From the NCBI GenBank assembly GCA_041623895.1, contig JBFJVZ010000413.1, positions 1 to 6,670 on the forward strand: DNA of 6,670 nt. Reading direction: 5' to 3'. The notes beneath the pieces are model-generated. The model did no database searches. It was not told the DNA's origin and saw nothing but the letters and a program-made list of their open reading frames with translations. Numbering within the stretch: the first letter of the stretch is position 1; each line of letters opens with the position of its first letter. Below, piece by piece: positions 1 to 6,670 of this stretch. Source of the stretch: JBFJVZ01 sp041623895. GTDB lineage: Bacteria; Planctomycetota; Planctomycetia; Pirellulales; Pirellulaceae. The translations under genes were made by a program, and so were the position numbers.

Positions 1-62
1 CCGCGGGGAAGTTTAGCCATCTCTTACGTCTTCCGACGTCTACTACGGTAACAAGCGATCGA

Positions 63-911
63 TCAGATTTCGTCGGTTGACTCGATGGCGGCGGCCGGTG
101 TTGGCAGCGGTTCGGGCTGATTCACTTGCGGATCGGGAATCGGCGCCGGCTGCGGTTTCTCGCTTGCGGGATTGCCGACGTGTTGATGGATCAAGTTTCG
201 TGTTGCCGCGAACCCATTCAGGTTGGCGACCCATCTCAATTCCGGATTATTGACCACACCGTCGTAGCGTTGAGCCAGCTCGCGCAACGTCGCCACATCG
301 TTGGTTTCGATCGCTTCGATCACGCGGTCTGGCATCAAGTACTCCAACCAAGGCTCGCCCTGACGCGTACTCAGGCTGCGCAACAGCCGGGCTGGACCAG
401 AGCCGCCTGAAGGAACTGGCTCGGCAAACGGTACGATCGCGCTGGCCGCGACAGGCGGACTGGCGCGATAGGGATACACGTCAGCTGACGGGACAACCAC
501 CACTGAACTCGATCCGTAACCGTAAGGCAACGTGTACCGCAGTGACGATCGGTAGGAAGAGTAAGGATAAACACGACTCGCATAGGGATACCCATCTATG
601 TAGTACGGATAGCTTCGCAGCGACAAACCAAACGTCACGTACGGATAGGAAGAGGGGTAAATCGATCGTCCATAAAAATTCGGATAAGGACCGCGCGGCA
701 TGTAGGAGGGATACCGCGACGAGTAAGCTGGGCTACGCATCGAGAGGGAAGGACTGCGGACGATGGAGGATGGAAGTCGCATTGACGAAGACGGCCCGCG
801 GATCGACATCGATGGTCCGCCGCCGCGTCCTTTTCCCTTTCCTTGTCCGTACAAGTCGGAGACGCAAAGTAACGAAAAAATCGCGAGCACAGCGATGAAG
901 GCTCGATACAT
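63..911 (-). CDS. Secreted Tyr/Pro/Ser-rich protein with N-terminal heptad repeat, function unknown
   Basis: A 282-residue protein of unknown function, probably exported. Residues 1-22 form a signal peptide: a hydrophobic core (AFIAVLAIFSLLCV), then a Gly/Lys-rich start to the mature chain. Residues 33-75 carry a strict 7-residue repeat, with Pro at 33, 40, 47, 54, 61, 68 and 75 and Arg at 38, 45, 52, 59, 66 and 73. Residues 63-148 are Tyr-rich (21 Tyr by hand count), with YPY at 101, 108 and 115. A compact, better-folded part follows at about 184-245 (from GEPWLEYLMPDRVIEAI to TRNLIHQHV). The tail, 249-275, is Pro-rich. The ATG at 909-911 is preceded by GGGAG (complement of 918-922) with 6-nt spacing, which supports this start. 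The composition suggests a cell-surface or envelope protein; the central domain resembles segments I associate with planctomycete exported proteins, but I cannot name a family. The gene is divergent from the TfoX-like gene and shows no operon partner in the window. Confidence 0.8.
   Translation of the reverse strand: MYRAFIAVLAIFSLLCVSDLYGQGKGKGRGGGPSMSIRGPSSSMRLPSSIVRSPSLSMRSPAYSSRYPSYMPRGPYPNFYGRSIYPSSYPYVTFGLSLRSYPYYIDGYPYASRVYPYSSYRSSLRYTLPYGYGSSSVVVVPSADVYPYRASPPVAASAIVPFAEPVPSGGSGPARLLRSLSTRQGEPWLEYLMPDRVIEAIETNDVATLRELAQRYDGVVNNPELRWVANLNGFAATRNLIHQHVGNPASEKPQPAPIPDPQVNQPEPLPTPAAAIESTDEI
687..815 (-). repeat. In-frame 21-bp repeat encoding a 7-residue R-x-P-S unit
   Basis: Within the secreted protein, residues 33-75 have Pro at every seventh position (seven times) and Arg two residues before six of those prolines. 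The consensus is roughly R-x-P-S-x-S-M. The unit is 21 bp, so gain or loss of copies would keep the reading frame. The repeat sits directly after the signal peptide and Gly-rich linker and runs into the Tyr-rich segment. Confidence 0.75.
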
Positions 912-1200
912 GAGGTTCTCCCGGCAGCGGTTTGAGGTAAATGGTTAGCGGCCAATCCCGCGGATCAAGGACTTTCTTCAATCTTCACACGCCAGCCCCA
1001 CGTGTCAAATCGAAAGCCCCTGAATTGTCAGGTTTGGTCGAATCAGTCACACCATCCTTGGCACACGTCCGGCGACCCCCCGGCAGCGTTTCCCGGCAGC
1101 GAAGCCTGCGCCCGTTTGAAAAGCCATCTTTTTGTTAAAACATGACTGATTGGTCACGTCATCGATCGTACGAGAATTCAATGTCAAGTTGGAGCGAGCC
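912..1200. other. Divergent intergenic region
   Basis: This 289-bp stretch separates two divergently transcribed genes and should hold both promoters. I see no convincing gene: the short open frames lack family features and good ribosome binding sites. CCGGCAGCG occurs three times (921-929, 1080-1088, 1093-1101), two of them 13 bp apart; their meaning is unknown. A possible -35 for the rightward gene is TTGAAA at 1116-1121, followed by an AT-rich patch near 1135-1143, but the spacing and the -10 are poor, so no promoter is called. Confidence 0.4.
1191..1194 (+). promoter_or_regulatory. Ribosome binding site GGAG of the TfoX-like gene
   Basis: GGAG ends 6 nt before the ATG at 1201. It favours this start over the in-frame TTG at 1150, which would add 17 residues and has no comparable site in front of it. 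Confidence 0.6.
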
Positions 1201-1530
1201 ATGGCATACGACGAACAGCATGCCGCGATTCTTCGGAAGGCATTGTCCGAACTGGACGGGATCACCGAACAGCGGATGTTTGGCGGGCTTTGTTTTCTAC
1301 TCAACGGCAATATGCTGTGCGGAGTCCACAAAGACGGCGGGATGGCTCGGGTGGGAAAAGAACACGAGTCAGCGGCATTGAAACTGCGCGGCGTTGCTCC
1401 ACTTTCTTTCACCGGCCGACCGATGGGTGGGTTGGTGGAGATGACGGAAGCGGCGCTCATGGATGATCAGATTCGGAGTACGCTGTTGGCACTGGCAAAA
1501 GATTTTGTGGGCGAAATGCCCGCCAAGTAG
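1201..1530 (+). CDS. TfoX N-terminal domain protein
   Basis: A 109-residue protein made of a single TfoX N-terminal domain (TfoX_N, PF04993 type). Recognisable parts are RMFGGLCFLLNGNMLCGV at about 25-42, matching the family's MFGG-x-x-F-x-x-x-G pattern, MARVG at 48-52, and FTGRPMGGLVEM at about 70-81. The helical ends (1-20 and 83-104) fit the family layout. The C-terminal TfoX domain found in the gamma-proteobacterial competence regulator is absent. Stand-alone TfoX_N proteins are widespread and mostly uncharacterised, so a role in competence should not be assumed. The start at ATG 1201 is chosen because the chain then begins like family members (MAYDEQHAAILRKAL) and has GGAG 6 nt upstream. 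A TTG at 1150 would give 126 residues. No signal peptide or membrane segment is seen, so it is probably cytoplasmic. The next gene begins 113 nt downstream after a repeat, so co-transcription is uncertain. Confidence 0.85.
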   Translation: MAYDEQHAAILRKALSELDGITEQRMFGGLCFLLNGNMLCGVHKDGGMARVGKEHESAALKLRGVAPLSFTGRPMGGLVEMTEAALMDDQIRSTLLALAKDFVGEMPAK

Positions 1531-1560
1531 CCTCCACCTTTTTGTTCCACGTTCATTCTT

Positions 1561-1630
1561 CATGATTCCGCCTTCATCCTTCCGCCTTCATGATTCCTCC
1601 TTCATCCTTCCGCCTTCCTCCTTCCGCCTG
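1561..1630 (+). repeat. 28-bp direct repeat in the intergenic region, two copies plus a partial
   Basis: Positions 1561-1588 and 1589-1616 are the same 28-bp unit with one mismatch (G at 1570, T at 1598). The end of the unit (CTTCCGCCT) recurs at 1621-1629. The tract is pyrimidine-rich and built from shorter CTTC-C-GCC blocks. Read rightward it gives PPSSFRL-like peptides, a pattern I recall from over-extended planctomycete gene calls. It lies between the TfoX-like stop codon and the ribosome binding site of the next gene. An ATG inside it (1590) falsely extends the next reading frame by 18 residues. Confidence 0.75.
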
Positions 1631-1632
1631 CT

Positions 1633-1637
1633 GGGAG
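1633..1637 (+). promoter_or_regulatory. Ribosome binding site GGGAG deciding the start at 1644
   Basis: GGGAG is placed 6 nt before ATG 1644. The following peptide begins with a signal peptide, whereas the upstream in-frame ATG at 1590 lies inside the 28-bp repeat. This fixes the start at 1644. Confidence 0.7.
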
Positions 1638-1643
1638 ACAACG

Positions 1644-3263
1644 ATGCGACTACTGATCGCTCTGACCTGTATTGGCCTGGTAATCGAATTGTCTGCGCAA
1701 GATCGACCGGCCAAGAAACAGACCGCACTGCGAATCTCGCCGCAAACAACTCGGATTACCGAACCGCTGGATGAACGCGGATTTGTTGATTACGTCCAAG
1801 CGGTTAACCGAAGGGCGTCTCGTGGCGTGACCACTGAGAACAACTTTGAAGTCGTGCTTCGACGTGTCATGGGACCGGAGGAAATTGCCGAGGAGATGCG
1901 AAAGGAGTACTACCAGCGACTGGGAATCGCAATCTCCAGAGCGACTTTTTTCATCAGCTATTCCAATTTCCGCAAGCTGGACAACAAGCCGGCATCGCTG
2001 ACCGATTTCAACCGCGGCTGCGACGCACCATGGACCGCAGAAGATATTCCGCATCTTGATCGCTGGCTGCAAGCGGTAAATGGAAAGTTGGACGCGGTCG
2101 TCAGCGGCAGCCAGCGGAAGCATTACTACACGCCGTATATTGCCGGCTCGCCGGAGGACAATGAAGAATACCCACAGATGATTGCGATGCTGCTGCCGTC
2201 GGTGCAGGGTCACCGCGAGTTGGCGCGAAGCTTGCGGATTCGTGCCAATCTGCGAATTGGCCAGGGTGATTTGGATGCCGCTTGGGACGACGTGATGGCG
2301 ATTTATCGGATCAGCCGATTATCGGCGCAAGGCATCACCTTGATTGAATCGCTGGTTGGTATCGCCGTCGACGGCATCGCCTTTGAAACGACGACAGAAA
2401 TCCTTCGCAGCCGCGACCTCACCGACGAACTGGCGCGTCGCATCTTGGTTGATTTGAAAGGGCTGCCGCGAATTCCGCCGTTGGCAGAAAAGATCGATAT
2501 TGCTGAACGCTACATGGGGCTGGATTGTGTTCAAACCCTGGCTCGGCAATCTGACTTGTTGAAAACTCTGCGGATGATCCAGTCTCTCTCGGGCATCGAC
2601 CTGCAACTGCCCTCGTTGGCCGAAAATCAACAACCGACTGTTGCTAAGGGCACGACTTTGGTTGTCTTTCAGGAAAACGGAAACGAGCCGGTGCCGCCGG
2701 GAATCGATTGGAACGTGACGGCGGAACTACTGAACGGTTGGTACGATCGATTGGTGGCCGCAGCGGGCGAGGAAGACTTTGAAAAGCGAAAACAGATGTT
2801 TGCGCTAATCAACAAAGATATCGTCAACCTAAAGGCCAACTTGTCCCCAGCCGAAATCATGAAAATCGCGGCCGGAAAGCCGGACCAGCAGGTTGGTCGT
2901 ATGATTGGCAACGTCCTGGTCGCTCTGTTGATTCCTGCTATCAACGCTGTTTCGCAAGCGGAGCAGGAAGCGTTGACACGTACGGACGTGTTGCGAATCG
3001 GCTTTGCTGCCGAAATTCACAGGCGTGAACTTGGTGTCTATCCGTCAGAACTTGGCAAGCTGCTGCCCAACTACCTGGACAAGATTCCCGGCGACCGGAT
3101 GTCGGGGAAGCCTTTGCGCTACAACGTGATCAACCAAAAAGTAATTCTGTACAGCGTGGGACGTAACGGCCGAGACGACCGCGGCCGGGGTTACAGCGAC
3201 GACGATGACAATAATCCACAAGGTTGGGACGACATCGTCGTCCGCGTCGCCGGCAACCGCTAA
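1644..3263 (+). CDS. Exported protein of unknown function with a GspG-like C-terminal segment
   Basis: A 539-residue protein with a signal peptide at residues 1-19 (MRLLIALTCIGLVIELSAQ). A mainly helical body follows: GFVDYVQAVNRRASRGVT at 46-63, a charged stretch around 78-95 ending YYQRLGI, AEDIPHLDRWLQAVNGKLD at 132-150, and a helical block at about 188-255 including RIGQGDLDAAWDDVMAIYRI. This body resembles a large paralogous family of planctomycete secreted proteins that I recognise only as 'hypothetical'. Residues about 420-436 are hydrophobic (IGNVLVALLIPAI). The C-terminus, about 445-533, looks like the globular part of a type II secretion major pseudopilin (GspG): ELGVYPSELGKLLPNYL, then MSGKPLRYNV, then ILYSVGRNGRDD, then an Asp-rich loop and GWDDIVV. 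No prepilin peptidase motif is seen at the N-terminus, so it is not itself a pseudopilin. It converges on pckA across a 224-bp gap. Its function is unknown. Confidence 0.85.
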   Translation: MRLLIALTCIGLVIELSAQDRPAKKQTALRISPQTTRITEPLDERGFVDYVQAVNRRASRGVTTENNFEVVLRRVMGPEEIAEEMRKEYYQRLGIAISRATFFISYSNFRKLDNKPASLTDFNRGCDAPWTAEDIPHLDRWLQAVNGKLDAVVSGSQRKHYYTPYIAGSPEDNEEYPQMIAMLLPSVQGHRELARSLRIRANLRIGQGDLDAAWDDVMAIYRISRLSAQGITLIESLVGIAVDGIAFETTTEILRSRDLTDELARRILVDLKGLPRIPPLAEKIDIAERYMGLDCVQTLARQSDLLKTLRMIQSLSGIDLQLPSLAENQQPTVAKGTTLVVFQENGNEPVPPGIDWNVTAELLNGWYDRLVAAAGEEDFEKRKQMFALINKDIVNLKANLSPAEIMKIAAGKPDQQVGRMIGNVLVALLIPAINAVSQAEQEALTRTDVLRIGFAAEIHRRELGVYPSELGKLLPNYLDKIPGDRMSGKPLRYNVINQKVILYSVGRNGRDDRGRGYSDDDDNNPQGWDDIVVRVAGNR

Positions 3264-3280
3264 GACAATATCAATGACAA

Positions 3281-3366
3281 GTGAGCCGCGACGCGTGAGC
3301 GGCCGGGCCTGTGAATCGGTGTGGCGGTTATCGCGGTCCGCGGCTCAGCAGGAGCTTCGCCCTCCC
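3281..3366. repeat. Intergenic palindromic repeat element
   Basis: TGAGCCGCG (3282-3290) is exactly complementary to CGCGGCTCA (3339-3347), giving a 9-bp stem around a 48-nt GC-rich interior. The right end continues into CAGGAGCTTCGCCCTCCC (3346-3363). From memory, both the GTGAGCCGCGACGCGT-type end and the AGGAGCTTCGCCCTCCC-type end recur across Rhodopirellula-like genomes, where they are often misread as REGEAPAEP peptides. The family assignment is recollection, not a search result. The element starts 17 nt after the stop codon of the exported-protein gene. Confidence 0.5.
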
Positions 3367-3384
3367 GAATGCGTCGTTGACAAG

Positions 3385-3460
3385 CGGAAAAGAGGTCAGG
3401 AACCAATAGTGCAAAGCACCCGAAGGCCGTTCCGGCTATTGGTTCCTGACTCCTTTTCCG
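3385..3460. repeat. Long branched inverted repeat, REP/MITE-like, possible bidirectional terminator
   Basis: The arms 3385-3409 and 3436-3460 are 25 nt each and complementary except for two adjacent positions. The 26-nt interior contains two further small hairpins: GTGC-aaa-GCAC (3409-3419) and GCCG-ttc-CGGC (3426-3436). The whole can fold as a stem with two side hairpins. It lies 27 nt beyond the pckA stop codon and about 120 nt beyond the stop of the opposing gene. TTTT runs occur only inside the arm, so it is not a classical intrinsic terminator, though a stem this strong between convergent genes could end transcription both ways. The length and arm similarity resemble REP-type elements mobilised by RAYT transposases, but no transposase is nearby. 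Confidence 0.7.
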
Positions 3461-3487
3461 CGGCGACCCTACCAAATTTGAAAATGC

Positions 3488-5086
<1,599 letters not shown>

Positions 5087-5156
5087 GATCCTGTCTCATT
5101 GGTTTCTTCGCTGGTACCATTGCCGCCTACGACAAGATGTCCCGCTATCAAATGTG

Positions 5157-5654
5157 CTAATGCGACGCGTCCTCGAAGTACTGTTCCAGAAAGTCAAAAA
5201 CACATCGCGGGCTGACGATGCCTTCTAGTGTACCGTCGACCCTGAGAACTGGAACGTGACGATGGCCCGCGACGGCGATGGCGGCCAGCGCCGTCCCCAC
5301 CGGATCGCATTCATAGACCACCGTGGGCTCGGTTGTCATGACTTCCCGCACCGGGCGGCTGGCCAGCTTTGAAAACTGCTCAGCGACTCTTTCCAGCACA
5401 TCGCGTTCGGTGAAAATACCGACGACTTGTCCGTTCTCGGTGACCAACAAGCTCGAAGCGTGGGAACCATGCAGAGCCTGGACAGCCTGGCGAATCGGAG
5501 CGGACGCCCGGATATGAACATATGGCTGCGATGCCAGGGCGCTGACTGATTCCTCCGCCAGCACCCGCTGGAATTCGCAGGAGTACTCCGGCGGCTCAAA
5601 ATCGCTCAGCGGGTCCTCGAAGGCATCGAGAGTGAATCGGGAAACATCGTTCAT
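5157..5654 (-). CDS. Tandem CBS-domain protein (second of pair)
   Basis: A 165-residue protein with two CBS domains at about residues 45-98 and 105-160, the arrangement that forms a Bateman module. The first domain has the canonical motif GIFTERDVLERV (79-90) with Asp85, the residue that normally contacts the ribose of a bound adenine nucleotide. The second has HRHVPVLRVDG (131-141) and GIVSPRCVF, where Cys151 replaces the Asp. The N-terminal 40 residues are acidic (FEDPLSDFEPPEYSCEF) and precede the domains. No catalytic, membrane or DNA-binding domain is attached, so it should act as a soluble sensor or regulatory subunit; its partner is unknown. The ATG at 5652-5654 has AAGGAG (complement of 5662-5667) with 7-nt spacing, inside the last codons of the gene upstream. 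The gap to that gene is 2 nt, so they are almost certainly co-transcribed and perhaps translationally coupled. pckA begins 70 nt downstream. Confidence 0.9.
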   Translation of the reverse strand: MNDVSRFTLDAFEDPLSDFEPPEYSCEFQRVLAEESVSALASQPYVHIRASAPIRQAVQALHGSHASSLLVTENGQVVGIFTERDVLERVAEQFSKLASRPVREVMTTEPTVVYECDPVGTALAAIAVAGHRHVPVLRVDGTLEGIVSPRCVFDFLEQYFEDASH

Positions 5655-5656
5655 GT

Positions 5657-6130
5657 TCAGGCTCCTTCACGTTGTTGCATCCAAGGTTTGCTGCCGAGTC
5701 GCTGCACGACAATTTGTCGCGGAAAGCAATCGGAGATGTACTCAGCGATTCCCCGTTGTCCGGTGATGCCGATCAGCTTGCCACTTTCATCATCCGTGAC
5801 AACAACGAACCTCGCGCGATCGCGTTGGATGGCATCCCAAACTCGGGCAATCGGTTGGCTGGATTTGACGCACAAAAAGCGGGGTTCGGCAAAATCACAG
5901 ACAGGCCGGTCGTCCAACGAGGCGTTACTTACTAATGCCCCGAGCATCGATTGTTCGGTAAACAGCCCGATCGGTTTGCTGACTTGATCGACAATCACCG
6001 CACAACCGAGTGAGTGGCTGCGCATGAGCGCAACGGCGGCACGAAGAAGCGTGTAGGGATGAACGATGATCGGATCGCGAAGCTGAAGACTGCTGATCGG
6101 ATCGTATTCTAGGTCTGTGCGGAATCCCAA
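5657..6130 (-). CDS. Degenerate tandem CBS-domain protein (first of pair)
   Basis: With the start chosen here, a 157-residue protein with two CBS domains at about residues 16-68 and 79-132. The core strands and helices are present (LLRAAVALMRSHSLGCAVIVD; PIARVWDAIQRDRARFVVVTDD), but the ribose-contact positions differ: GLFTEQSML has Ser61 and GITGQRGI has Gly127 in place of Asp. Nucleotide binding may be lost or altered, and it may serve as a partner of the adjacent CBS protein. The start is set at TTG 6128-6130. GGGGGAG stands 8 nt upstream, the resulting length matches the neighbour, and the domain begins soon after. The open frame continues upstream to a GTG at 6341-6343 (228 residues), but that GTG has no ribosome binding site, the extra 71 residues have no domain character, and the extension crosses a 14-bp repeat that is not a multiple of three. 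The stop codon is 2 nt from the next ATG. Confidence 0.8.
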   Translation of the reverse strand: MGFRTDLEYDPISSLQLRDPIIVHPYTLLRAAVALMRSHSLGCAVIVDQVSKPIGLFTEQSMLGALVSNASLDDRPVCDFAEPRFLCVKSSQPIARVWDAIQRDRARFVVVTDDESGKLIGITGQRGIAEYISDCFPRQIVVQRLGSKPWMQQREGA

Positions 6131-6138
6131 CTTGGCGG

Positions 6139-6145
6139 CTCCCCC
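6139..6145 (-). promoter_or_regulatory. Ribosome binding site GGGGGAG supporting a TTG start
   Basis: On the minus strand GGGGGAG ends 8 nt before TTG 6130. It is the only strong ribosome-binding signal near the beginning of the CBS-coding part of this frame, and it decides the start. Confidence 0.55.
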
Positions 6146-6184
6146 TGGAAAAGATTGCTCTGAAAAGATTGCTCTGAAAAGATT
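6146..6184. repeat. 14-bp tandem repeat upstream of the CBS operon
   Basis: The unit TGAAAAGATTGCTC occurs at 6161-6174. It is preceded by a copy with one extra G (6146-6160) and followed by a partial copy (6175-6184), about 2.7 copies in all. It lies immediately upstream of the ribosome binding site of the first CBS gene, so in the transcript it would be in the 5' leader or near the promoter. Repeated protein binding sites are possible, but there is no direct evidence. Confidence 0.7.
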
Positions 6185-6522
6185 TCCTCTCCGTAGCACA
6201 TGGCGCGCCAGTCGCCAAAGTGTTTGCTTTCCTGAGCGGGTGTTCTGCCCTAATAGCGGCCTTTGCGGCGGATCTGGTTTGACAGTCCCGCAGAGGCGAC
6301 CAACCGCGGAAAGGATCTGCAAGCGATTTACGCTCGGCTGCACAATTGTTGCGCACGCGGTGCTGGCAGTTTATTTTTTGAAGTTGCGCTTTCTTGGTAA
6401 ACCGCCGCGTAAGCAAGGGAAAAACTGTCTTGACTGGTCCCTCGCTGTCTCGCGCACTGCCCGTGGCCTTACGGTCATCGGCTCATCTTTATTCGTGAGT
6501 TCGGCTGCTTCGATACGGAACC

Positions 6523-6670
6523 TCACCAGCCGCCGCCGCCACCACCGCCGCCACCGCCGCCGGAAAAGCCGCCGCCGCCGCCGCCCAAGCTGGAGGAACC
6601 ACTGCTGCTGCCGGGCGCGGTCGCCGAAGAGGCAAAGGCCGTACCGAGCGCTGCGCCCAAGCCGCTGGCG
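6523..6670 (-). CDS. C-terminal fragment of a DUF2207-type membrane protein, cut by the window edge
   Basis: Only the last 48 codons and a TGA stop (6523-6525) are inside the window; the gene begins beyond 6670. The peptide goes from ASGLGAALGTAFASSATAPG through a Ser-rich patch to six Gly, Phe-Ser, eleven Gly and a final Trp. A Ser-rich segment followed by a poly-Gly tail ending in Trp is typical of predicted membrane proteins of the DUF2207 family. TPM-domain (DUF477) proteins have similar Gly-rich tails and are the main alternative. The reading frame is supported by the Gly run being continuous and ending in Trp-stop. The catalytic or membrane part cannot be seen, so the family call is provisional. 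Confidence 0.6.
   Translation of the reverse strand, partial: ASGLGAALGTAFASSATAPGSSSGSSSLGGGGGGFSGGGGGGGGGGGW

Larger units (their letters stand above)
6131..6522. other. Intergenic region between DUF2207-type gene and CBS operon
   Basis: About 390 bp with no gene I can support. It holds the 14-bp tandem repeat (6146-6184), the ribosome binding site for the TTG start, and the perfect 10-bp palindrome TGGCGCGCCA (6201-6210) with an extra CGCCA half-site at 6213-6217. It should contain the end of the right-hand gene's transcript and the promoter of the CBS pair, both on the minus strand. I could not find a credible -35/-10 pair or a hairpin with a T-run. Confidence 0.4.

Noticed and set aside
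26..39. ACGTC-ttcc-GACGT hairpin downstream of the secreted-protein gene
   Set aside because: The 5-bp stem lacks a T-run and is too weak to call a terminator.
1561..1616. Possible minimal CRISPR array
   Set aside because: The two 28-bp copies are directly adjacent with no spacer, are not palindromic, and no cas gene is present.
1463..1774. 103-codon + strand frame spanning the 28-bp repeats
   Set aside because: It overlaps the end of the TfoX-like gene and the start of the exported-protein gene in another frame, and its centre is translated repeat sequence.
3260..3475. 71-codon minus-strand frame (REGEAPAEP-type peptide)
   Set aside because: It spans both intergenic palindromic elements and reads as translated repeat DNA rather than a protein.
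5087..5156. TTGATA (complement of 5146-5151) as a -35 box for pckA
   Set aside because: At 16-17 nt spacing the -10 would be TAGGCG or AGGCGG, too far from consensus to call a promoter.
6201..6217. TGGCGCGCCA palindrome plus a CGCCA half-site as an operator
   Set aside because: Short GC-rich palindromes are common in such DNA and nothing ties this one to a regulator; noted only within the intergenic entry.
6529..6590. GCC/ACC trinucleotide repeat tract
   Set aside because: Explained as codons of the poly-Gly tail of the minus-strand protein; the third base varies (GGC/GGT), as in a coding tract.

Overview
The window looks like chromosomal DNA of a planctomycete, most likely a Rhodopirellula/Pirellula-type member of the Pirellulaceae. 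This is inferred from moderately high GC, secreted proteins of unknown function with planctomycete-style composition, a large secreted protein with a pseudopilin-like C-terminus, and the kinds of repeat between genes. No rRNA, tRNA, CRISPR array, transposase or phage gene is visible.

Layout, left to right. (1) 63-911 (-): a secreted Tyr/Pro/Ser-rich protein whose N-terminal part is a regular 7-residue repeat. (2) 912-1200: a divergent intergenic region. (3) 1201-1530 (+): a small TfoX N-terminal-domain protein. (4) 1561-1630: a 28-bp direct repeat, followed by 1644-3263 (+), a 539-residue exported protein ending in a GspG-like segment. (5) 3264-3487: the gap between two convergent genes, filled by two structured palindromic elements. 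(6) 3488-5086 (-): pckA, ATP-dependent phosphoenolpyruvate carboxykinase, the one gene here with a secure enzymatic function. (7) 5157-5654 (-) and 5657-6130 (-): two tandem-CBS proteins with a 2-nt gap between them, reading towards pckA. (8) 6131-6522: an intergenic region with a 14-bp tandem repeat directly upstream of the first CBS gene. (9) 6523-6670 (-): the Gly-rich C-terminal tail of a DUF2207-type membrane protein, cut by the window edge.

How the genes may work together. The order CBS-CBS-pckA on one strand, with gaps of 2 and 70 nt, suggests that the CBS genes are co-transcribed and that pckA may be read through from them. CBS domains commonly sense adenine nucleotides and PckA consumes ATP in gluconeogenesis, so an energy-sensing link is possible but is inference only. 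Three of the four CBS motifs lack the usual ribose-contacting Asp, which weakens a simple nucleotide-sensor model. The remaining genes show no shared pathway. The most unusual structures are the branched palindrome at 3385-3460, the heptad protein repeat, and the degenerate CBS pair.
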